Shown here: positions 58,075 through 64,000 of the stretch, piece after piece | Numbering within the stretch: the first letter of the stretch is position 1 | How the letters are laid out: every line of letters begins with the position of its first letter | Source of the DNA: Shewanella sp. HN-41 | GTDB taxonomy: Bacteria > Pseudomonadota > Gammaproteobacteria > Enterobacterales > Shewanellaceae | DNA: 64,000 bases | Assembly (NCBI RefSeq): GCF_000217915.1 | Contig: NZ_AFOZ01000041.1 | Location: 62,001 to 126,000 of the forward strand | Reading direction: 5' to 3' | The notes under the pieces: model-generated | What the model saw: only the letters and a program-made list of their open reading frames with translations | The model's database searches: none | Told to the model about the DNA's origin: nothing | Made by a program: the position numbers and the translations under genes

Positions 58075-59049
58075 TTACTCGCCACGCAATAACACTGACA
58101 TGCCAACCCTTAGGTTCGCTATCGGCTCATTTGGGCGCAACTCCACCTCGAAGGTTCGCATATCAAAATCATGGCCGCTCTCGGTCGAGCGCCATGTCGC
58201 AAAATCCCCCATCACACTGATATGGGATACAGTGAATGCCACATCAAGCCCGAGTGCAGGAATATTCAGTTGAATTTTATCGCCTTTATTAAAGCGTTTA
58301 AGCTGATCTTCACGCACTTGGAACACGGCCCAAGCATCCTGCATATCGATCAGGCTCACCACCGGAAAACCGCTCGGTGCCAGTTCTCCCGACTGCAATA
58401 AAACGTCGCTAATTTCACCGGACTTAGGCGCGCGCATTTGTGTATCGGCCATGATGGCGCTGACCTCTTTGACTGCGCCTTCGGCCATACGAGCATTGCC
58501 AGCGGCTGCGGCTTTAGTCTCGGCCCGAGCCCCTTCCTGCGCCATTTGGTACATGGCAAGTGCCGCTTGCTCTGTATACTTTGCCGCCTGCCATTGGGTG
58601 AAGGCTTCATCACGTTTTTGCCTTGCTGCCACACCTTCATTGAACAGGTTTTCAACTCGGTTATAGGTGGTTTTAGCCAGCGTTGCCGCCGCTTGTGCTT
58701 TGAGCCATTGCTCTTTGGCGGCCATCACCTCTTGGCTGCGGGCACCATTGTTGGCTTCAAGCTGCATCGCCTTAGCGGCATCGCGGCCACCTTCGGCCTG
58801 CATCAATTTAGCATCGAGCTCAGGGCTTTCGATCGCAAATAGCAAATCCCCTGCGGTCACACTATCACCGCGGCGAACTAATACCTGTTCGACCCGGCCC
58901 GGCACTTTTGATGACACGTTATATTCTCGGGCCTCAATTTGCCCCTGCAACAGGCTCGGCTGCGGACTGTAAGCCAGCTTGAGGCCATAGGCTAAGATAA
59001 GGCCTAATGCCACCAACGCCACAAGGGCAAGCATTCGGTTAGCGCGCAT
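58075..59049 (-). CDS. HlyD-family membrane-fusion protein
   Basis: Periplasmic adaptor of 324 residues. An N-terminal helix (LALVALVALGLILAYGLKLAY) anchors it; EAREYNVSSKVPGRVEQVLVRRGDSVTAGDLLFAIESPEL and MRAPKSGEISDVLLQSGELAPSGFPVVSL are the lipoyl halves around an alpha-hairpin rich in Ala and Gln (about 80-200). Its first 11 bases overlap the end of the TolC-type gene. It closely follows the YhiI/YbhG pattern. Confidence 0.92.
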   Translation of the reverse strand: MRANRMLALVALVALGLILAYGLKLAYSPQPSLLQGQIEAREYNVSSKVPGRVEQVLVRRGDSVTAGDLLFAIESPELDAKLMQAEGGRDAAKAMQLEANNGARSQEVMAAKEQWLKAQAAATLAKTTYNRVENLFNEGVAARQKRDEAFTQWQAAKYTEQAALAMYQMAQEGARAETKAAAAGNARMAEGAVKEVSAIMADTQMRAPKSGEISDVLLQSGELAPSGFPVVSLIDMQDAWAVFQVREDQLKRFNKGDKIQLNIPALGLDVAFTVSHISVMGDFATWRSTESGHDFDMRTFEVELRPNEPIANLRVGMSVLLRGE

Positions 59050-60469
59050 TATTTGTCTCCTGCATCAAGCGACTATCGGCGGTGCGACCGATAAATTCAT
59101 CTAATTGACCACTGATGGCCATTAATCTGGCGTAGGCTTGCACATAGCGATATCGGGCCGCTAGTTGCTGGGTTTTTACCCCGCTCAATTTGAGTTCGGC
59201 ATCGACTCTGTCGATGGAGGTTGAAAGCCCCTGATTAAAGGCGATGTCCCTCAGGCGTAGATTTTCAGTTGCCAACTCCAGCGAGGTATCGAGCGCTGTG
59301 ACTTCTTCCTCTGCCTGTAATAGCTGGCGGTAACTTTGATCGACTAACAGGCTCAAGTCTTGCCGCGTTTGCGCCTTGGTATAACGGGCCTGCAGCAGCG
59401 CACTCTTTGCCGCTTCCACTTTGCCACTGCGACCGTCACGGCTCAGGAGTGGCACTTTCACGCCGACACCGACGATCCAATCCGGTTCAATCTGAGAAAA
59501 TAAACTGTCGTCTTCGTACAGGGTGTAATTACCAAAGAGGAACACTGTCGGATGGTATTTACCCTGCTCTAGCGAAACTAAGCCATTGGCCTGCGCTTCC
59601 TTCGCCTCTAACAACTTTAGCGCCGGATGCTGACTAAGGGTGACTTGGGTTACGTCCCCTAAAGAGGGCGCATGGGGCAAGAGGAATAATGAGGACTGGG
59701 TTTCCAGCAGGGCCGTCGCGCTCTGTTGCAACATGCGCGATAGGGCGATCACCGCCATCTCATGTTGTCGGCGAGCGCTGCCTAAATTGACCTTGGCACT
59801 GTCTAAGGCGACTTGAGCATTGAGCCGCTCCACCTTAGCTATTTGCCCTTCACGCTCTAACGCGAGGGCATGGTCAAGGTGTTTAGTGAAGGAGTCTACA
59901 AGCTCGGTTTGGGTATTCACTAGGGCCTTAGTGACGTCAACGGCGTAGTATCTGTCCACCAACTGAGTGAATAAGTCACGGGTCGTTAGCTGCAACTCTT
60001 GCTGTTTCTCGGCCACCATAGCCGCATGTATGCCTTGGGCGGCGGTGATCTGGCCTCCAGTATAGATAGGCCACATGGCTTGTAAGCTTGCACGGAAGAT
60101 ATCCTGCTCGGTAAAAGGCGTGACAAACATTGAACTCGGGATCCCCGCCAGTACGCCGCCAAGGGCTGGCGGCAAAGTCGCAGGGTCAAGGGAGGCTAAG
60201 GGATTGAGATCCCTTAAATCTAATTCGATAGGTTTGTCGAGGTGGGTATAGCTGCCATTTAGGCTTAAGGAGGGCAAATTCAAGCTCTCGCCCGCCGCTT
60301 CTTCTCCCTTAGCGCGGTTCACTTCCTGCGATTGCGCTTGCAACTTGTCGCTCACCTTGAGCACTTGTTGCCAAGCCTCGGTGAAGCTGATGGGCTGCGC
60401 CGAGGCAGCCAAAGGCTGTAGACAAGGCAGTGGCAATAAACATAGCCAAGCCACACGTGATAGTTTCAT
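59039..60469 (-). CDS. TolC-family outer-membrane efflux protein
   Basis: A 476-residue outer-membrane channel subunit with a signal peptide (MKLSRVAWLCLLPLPCLQPLAASA) and two OEP repeats of long helices (SFTEAWQQVLKVSDKLQAQSQEVNRAKGE...; VDSFTKHLDHALALEREGQIAKVERLNAQVALDSAKVNLGSARRQHEMAV). I chose the ATG at 60469, with AGAGG before it, over the ATG at 60517. It heads the four-gene export operon, and a 16-base palindrome lies just upstream. Confidence 0.9.
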   Translation of the reverse strand: MKLSRVAWLCLLPLPCLQPLAASAQPISFTEAWQQVLKVSDKLQAQSQEVNRAKGEEAAGESLNLPSLSLNGSYTHLDKPIELDLRDLNPLASLDPATLPPALGGVLAGIPSSMFVTPFTEQDIFRASLQAMWPIYTGGQITAAQGIHAAMVAEKQQELQLTTRDLFTQLVDRYYAVDVTKALVNTQTELVDSFTKHLDHALALEREGQIAKVERLNAQVALDSAKVNLGSARRQHEMAVIALSRMLQQSATALLETQSSLFLLPHAPSLGDVTQVTLSQHPALKLLEAKEAQANGLVSLEQGKYHPTVFLFGNYTLYEDDSLFSQIEPDWIVGVGVKVPLLSRDGRSGKVEAAKSALLQARYTKAQTRQDLSLLVDQSYRQLLQAEEEVTALDTSLELATENLRLRDIAFNQGLSTSIDRVDAELKLSGVKTQQLAARYRYVQAYARLMAISGQLDEFIGRTADSRLMQETNNAR

Positions 60470-60478
60470 TAACACCTC

Positions 60479-60494
60479 TAGAGTAGTTACTCTA
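60479..60494 (-). promoter_or_regulatory. 16-bp palindrome upstream of the export operon
   Basis: TAGAGTAGTTACTCTA, perfect 7-base half sites with a GT centre, 10 bases before the TolC-type start. It is probably the site of a TetR- or MerR-type repressor encoded elsewhere, as no regulator gene adjoins the operon. Confidence 0.55.
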
Positions 60495-60586
60495 ATTTCC
60501 TTTGCGAATGATAACATTCATAGCGGGCAGCAGCTAGAACTCGACTCCTTAAGTGTGGCTTAACGCTAGTCGAAGAAGCACTTAAG

Positions 60587-60617
60587 CCGTCATCCTCGCG
60601 AACGCGGGGATCCAGCT
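60587..60617. repeat. REP-like palindromic element
   Basis: GTCATCCTCGCG-AA-CGCGGGGATCCAGC matches the common extragenic palindrome of many proteobacteria (CCCCGCG/CGCGGGG core, one mismatch). It lies between tldD and the export operon. Confidence 0.8.
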
Positions 60618-60632
60618 TTATGTACTTATACT

Positions 60633-60660
60633 CTAGGTTCTAGGTTCTAGATTCTAGCTG
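60633..60660. repeat. CTAG heptad repeat directly after tldD
   Basis: CTAGGTT, CTAGGTT, CTAGATT, CTAGCTG in head-to-tail heptads, reverse-complement related to the CTAGAAC array at 43600. It ends at the base before the tldD stop codon. Confidence 0.8.
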
Positions 60661-62109
60661 TTAAGCCGTGCCGCCCACGGTGAGCTTGTCGAGTTTTAGG
60701 GTCGGTTGACCGACACCGACGGGCACACTCTGGCCATCTTTACCACACACACCGACACCTTTATCGAGCGCCATATCATTGCCCACCATGGAAATCTGCC
60801 CCATGGCTTCGGGGCCGTTACCAATTAAGGTTGCGCCCTTAATCGCTTGAGTGACTTCACCATTTTCAATCAAATAGGCCTCTGATGCCGAGAACACAAA
60901 CTTGCCCGAGGTAATATCTACTTGGCCCCCGCCAAAGTTAGGCGCGTAAATGCCCTTCTTCACCGACTTAATGATCTCACTCGGATCCGACTGCCCCGCC
61001 GTCATATAGGTATTGGTCATGCGTGGCATAGGGAGATGCGCATAGGATTCACGGCGACCGTTACCCGTGGGGGCAACGCCCATCAGGCGCGCATTCAACT
61101 TATCCTGCATATAGCCCTTTAAGATACCGTCTTCAATTAATACGGTTCTCTGGGTTTGCACTCCTTCATCGTCGATGCTCAGTGAGCCACGACGGTTGGC
61201 TAAGGTGCCATCATCCACCACAGTCACTAACTTAGAGGCCACCTGCTGGCCGATCATGCCGCTGAAAGCACTGCTGCCCTTACGGTTAAAATCGCCTTCT
61301 AAACCATGTCCGACAGCTTCGTGTAACAATACGCCCGGCCAACCATTACCTAGGACCACAGGCATCTCGCCCGCCGGCGCATCGATGGCATTCAGATTGA
61401 CCTGTGCCTGACGTACGGCTTCACGGGCAAAGGCGAAGCACATAGGTAAACCCGTGTCATCGCTGGCCATTAATACGCCGTAGTCATGGCGACCACCGCC
61501 ACCGGCACCACCGCGCTCACGTTTACCGTTTTCCTCTAGGATCACGCTACAGTTAAACCGCACTAGCGGGCGGATATCCGCCGCCAGCGTACCGTCGCTC
61601 GCGGCCACTAGAATTTCTTCGTGCACGCCCGCAAGGCTAACAACCACTTGGATAATACGGCTATCTAAACTGCGAATAAAAGCATCGGCCTCTTTCAGCA
61701 GATTGATTTTTTTGACTTCTTCCATGGCCGCTATGGGATCTAAGCTGTCGTATAACGCTAATACTTTTTGACGTTTAAAAGCTTGCACCTGCGTTTGCTC
61801 ACCAAGGCTTGCAATACCACGGGCTGCTTCGGCCGCCGCACTCAGAGCGGCGGGAGTGATATCGTCGGCATAGGCAAAACCGGTTTTTTCACCACTGATG
61901 GCACGCACGCCCACTCCGCGCTCAATATGGAAGCTGCCATCTTTGATGATGCCGTCTTCCAACACCCATGATTCATGGCGGCTACCTTGGAAATAGAGAT
62001 CGGAAAAATCGATTTTGTGCTGATGTATGATGTTTAAATAGGTTTGTAGGCCATCTAATGCTAACCCACCCTTCAATAAACTCTGCTCTACTTGTGCTAA
62101 AAATGGCAT
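60661..62109 (-). CDS. tldD: metalloprotease TldD
   Basis: Catalytic subunit of the TldD/TldE peptidase. The 482 residues contain the zinc motif [13 protein letters not shown] (HExxxH, about 256-268) and [44 protein letters not shown] and the C-terminal [53 protein letters not shown] chose the ATG at 62109, preceded by GAGAGAG, above the ATG at 62130. It lies downstream of the nitrilase-family gene and yhdP, a widely conserved order. Confidence 0.96.
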   Translation of the reverse strand: MPFLAQVEQSLLKGGLALDGLQTYLNIIHQHKIDFSDLYFQGSRHESWVLEDGIIKDGSFHIERGVGVRAISGEKTGFAYADDITPAALSAAAEAARGIASLGEQTQVQAFKRQKVLALYDSLDPIAAMEEVKKINLLKEADAFIRSLDSRIIQVVVSLAGVHEEILVAASDGTLAADIRPLVRFNCSVILEENGKRERGGAGGGGRHDYGVLMASDDTGLPMCFAFAREAVRQAQVNLNAIDAPAGEMPVVLGNGWPGVLLHEAVGHGLEGDFNRKGSSAFSGMIGQQVASKLVTVVDDGTLANRRGSLSIDDEGVQTQRTVLIEDGILKGYMQDKLNARLMGVAPTGNGRRESYAHLPMPRMTNTYMTAGQSDPSEIIKSVKKGIYAPNFGGGQVDITSGKFVFSASEAYLIENGEVTQAIKGATLIGNGPEAMGQISMVGNDMALDKGVGVCGKDGQSVPVGVGQPTLKLDKLTVGGTA

Positions 62110-62210
62110 CGATGCTCTCTCTGATCCCAAGGGATCTTACTATTCTGAGTATAAAAACTAAGCCGATTGGCTGTACTAATTATTTTTAAAATCAATAATA
62201 AAACTGCTTT

Positions 62211-63065
62211 CTATCCGTTGTGCTTTCCGGTGCTGGATTTTAAACAGGGTGCGATAAAACGATTATGCTGCATAACGGGCATTTTACGCCGAATACTGTG
62301 CACCTCGGCTAAATCGACCTCAGCATGGACCCACCCCGTTCCCGCCTGGCGCTGGGCAATAATATTTCCCCAAGGACCGACGACCATACTCTGTCCCCAG
62401 GTTTCTCGGCTACCTTCATTATGGGCTCCCCATTGGGCAGCGGCTAAAATAATACATTGGGTTTCGATGGCCCTCGCCTGCAATAACACCTGCCAATGGG
62501 CTTCACCCGTCACTTTAGTGAATGCCGAGGGAACGGTAATGATTTCAGCCCCCGCCAGGCGCATCGCCCTAAAGAGGTCGGGAAAGCGTAAATCATAACA
62601 GACAGTCAGGCCAATTTTGCCAAAAGGAGTGTCGATAACACTAATATGATCGCCGGGGCAAAAAGTTTCACTCTCGCGGTACTGCTGGGTACCATCGGCC
62701 ACATCCACATCAAAAAGGTGCAATTTATCATAACGCCCTAAGGTATCACCTTTATCATCAAACAGATAACAACGGCTATACACGCGGCCATCTTCGGCAA
62801 GAGCCGGAATAGTGCCCGCCACCATAAATACTTGGTAGTTAGCGGCCAATGCACTTAGCGCCAATTTAAGCGGGCCTTGATCGATCTCTCCAGCATAGGC
62901 AAGTTGTGCACTTTCATGGCCGCCAAAAAGCAGGCTGCACTCGGGCAACACGACTAAATGGGGCGCATCGGCATCCCGTACTAGCTCTTTAAGCTGCGAC
63001 TCGATAAACAGCAGATTGGCGCTGACGTCGCGACTGCTCTGACATTGCAACAGGCTGATGTGCAT
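62211..63065 (-). CDS. carbon-nitrogen hydrolase (nitrilase superfamily, Nit-like)
   Basis: A 284-residue nitrilase-fold amidase. The catalytic triad is visible: Glu in VVLPECSLLFGG (about 43), Lys in GRYDKLHLFDVDV (about 112), Cys in GLTVCYDLRFPDLF (about 153). Enzymes of this Nit1/Nit2-type branch repair deaminated glutathione or omega-amides; the exact substrate here is not decided. I chose the ATG at 63065, with AGGGAG 6 bases upstream. Its first 77 bases overlap the end of yhdP. Confidence 0.9.
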   Translation of the reverse strand: MHISLLQCQSSRDVSANLLFIESQLKELVRDADAPHLVVLPECSLLFGGHESAQLAYAGEIDQGPLKLALSALAANYQVFMVAGTIPALAEDGRVYSRCYLFDDKGDTLGRYDKLHLFDVDVADGTQQYRESETFCPGDHISVIDTPFGKIGLTVCYDLRFPDLFRAMRLAGAEIITVPSAFTKVTGEAHWQVLLQARAIETQCIILAAAQWGAHNEGSRETWGQSMVVGPWGNIIAQRQAGTGWVHAEVDLAEVHSIRRKMPVMQHNRFIAPCLKSSTGKHNG

Positions 63066-64000
63066 GGTTATCTCCCTGAAGTTGCTTAATGGGTTCAACG
63101 GTGGGCTCGACCTTAGGTGGCTCCAGCATAGGCGTTTCAACCTGAGGTAGTGGAGGTAACAGGGGCTTAACAGCCCCTTGTTCAGTAGATTTCTCGCCTG
63201 CTACTGACTCGGGGGAGGCCTCTTTGCCTCCTTCGAGCACTTCCCCCTCGATCGCTGCGGGTGCCACTCCCTCAACTTGCTGCGTATCGGCTTCTGCTTC
63301 GGCACGAACATCATCCGCTGTAGCCGAATTCGATACGGGCGCATTCGATTCAATCGCCTTAGGCGCTATCGGTTGAGTATTAAGATCGTCACCTTCGGTG
63401 GGTACCGCAACGCCGGCTGCACCAACCATAGGTAGAATAGACTCTGGAATTTCAATCTCTTTACTCTTACGCTCGAGTTCCTCGACAATGGGATCGGCCA
63501 TAGTTCCCGTGACCCTAAAGCGAATTTCGGAGATTACCTCGATCACAGGCTCAAGCACTTTGGTTAGCGCAAACGCCCCTAAGCCCAAGGTCCAAGCGCT
63601 GGTACTGAGCAAGACGACGGTCGGCACGCTGGATGCCAATTGCGGCACAAAGCGAATATCGTAATTTAAACTTTCAGTGGTGAGATCCGTATAGCCACGC
63701 ACTTTCATATTGCCTGCGATAGCATCCATTTCAGTATCTGTGGTTTTCACTACCCCATTGTCAATTTGCAGATTGCCGCCAAAGGAGTTGAAATACATTC
63801 CCTGCCCAAACACATCACTAAAATCGAGGGATAACTTACGTACCAAAGAATCTAAGCTGAAAAGGGAAAAAATCCGGGCGCCCTTATCACTCACCTGGGA
63901 TAAATGGCCTTTCCCCAATTCAAATTTCACTTTGCCATTTAACGTTTCGAGGGAGAAGGCATAGGGTGCGCCCAGCCAAGAAAGATCGGCCTTAACCTCA
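62989..64000 (-). CDS. yhdP: YhdP-family AsmA-like protein (C-terminal part)
   Basis: The last 337 codons of a very large envelope protein, open at the window edge. YhdP transports phospholipid from inner to outer membrane in E. coli. The typical C-terminus appears: LSWLGAPYAFSLETLNGKVKFELGKGHLSQVSDKGARIFSLFSLDSLVRKLSLDFSDVFGQGMYFNSFGGNLQIDNGVVKTTDTEMDAIAGNMKVRGYTDL. A Pro-, Glu- and Ala-rich tail of about 130 residues follows (VEGVAPAAIEGEVLEGGKEASPES...). The last 77 bases overlap the nitrilase-family gene. The start of the gene is outside the window. Confidence 0.9.
   Translation of the reverse strand, partial: EVKADLSWLGAPYAFSLETLNGKVKFELGKGHLSQVSDKGARIFSLFSLDSLVRKLSLDFSDVFGQGMYFNSFGGNLQIDNGVVKTTDTEMDAIAGNMKVRGYTDLTTESLNYDIRFVPQLASSVPTVVLLSTSAWTLGLGAFALTKVLEPVIEVISEIRFRVTGTMADPIVEELERKSKEIEIPESILPMVGAAGVAVPTEGDDLNTQPIAPKAIESNAPVSNSATADDVRAEAEADTQQVEGVAPAAIEGEVLEGGKEASPESVAGEKSTEQGAVKPLLPPLPQVETPMLEPPKVEPTVEPIKQLQGDNHAHQPVAMSEQSRRQRQSAVYRVAA

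Overview
The window reads as a chromosomal segment of a Shewanella species (gammaproteobacteria), very close in gene content and order to the S. oneidensis group. The evidence is protein-level recognition from memory: a UvrA, RimO, MetF, MetB and MetL of gammaproteobacterial type, the long-form PurC, the psrABC polysulfide/thiosulfate reductase cluster, multihaem-rich c-type cytochrome genes, and typical AT-rich spacers with short hairpin terminators. No rRNA, complete tRNA, CRISPR array or intact insertion sequence was found.

Layout. 1-7.6 kb: 5' part of an MFS transporter gene, uvrA (excision repair), an M28 peptidase lipoprotein and the cold-shock type RNA helicase gene deaD. 7.7-15.8 kb: small transport and metabolic genes (MFS/LysR divergent pair, aldo-keto reductase, HAD phosphatase, DMT exporter, hydratase, TonB-C protein, CWC protein). 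16.0-17.5 kb: an AT-rich islet with one unrecognised gene and a T-arm-like hairpin. 17.6-19.3 kb: a TsdA-type thiosulfate dehydrogenase and its dihaem partner. 19.5-22.1 kb: a MarR-controlled DUF2955/HlyD efflux operon. 22.3-24.2 kb: a chemoreceptor. 24.2-29.5 kb: methionine genes metF, metBL and metJ, with three clusters of MetJ operators. 29.6-34.2 kb: a TauE-type sulfite/sulfur exporter and psrABC. Thus 17.6-34.2 kb is rich in sulfur functions. 34.6-37.6 kb: pentapeptide protein, AHSA1 protein and purC. 37.6-41.3 kb: an accessory stretch with a solitary ParA ATPase, a DUF4336 gene, two copies of a several-hundred-base intergenic repeat and a partly duplicated methyltransferase gene. 42-48.4 kb: a secreted Cys-rich protein, a SIMPL protein, rimO flanked on both sides by CTAG-rich heptamer repeats, fumC, the ribosome-rescue gene arfA and a periplasmic binding protein. 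48.5-50.7 kb: a TonB receptor with an OprC-like copper signature. 50.7-64 kb: pmbA, darP, a large Ig-like lipoprotein, a TolC/HlyD/ABC-2 export operon, tldD, a nitrilase-family gene and the 3' part of yhdP.

Five otherwise well conserved genes (the tsdB-like gene, metJ, psrA, rimO and the 5' end of a binding-protein gene) are each broken by what looks like a single-base or similarly small change in or beside a homopolymer. Several sit in genes expected to be functional, so base-call error is the simplest explanation. The metJ case is different in that the break lies exactly on an A AAA AAA slippery heptamer, so recoding is worth testing. Other points of interest are a hairpin inside arfA that matches the known tmRNA-linked control of that gene in E. 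coli, the CTAG heptamer arrays, and an ABC-2 permease pair with no ATPase gene beside it.
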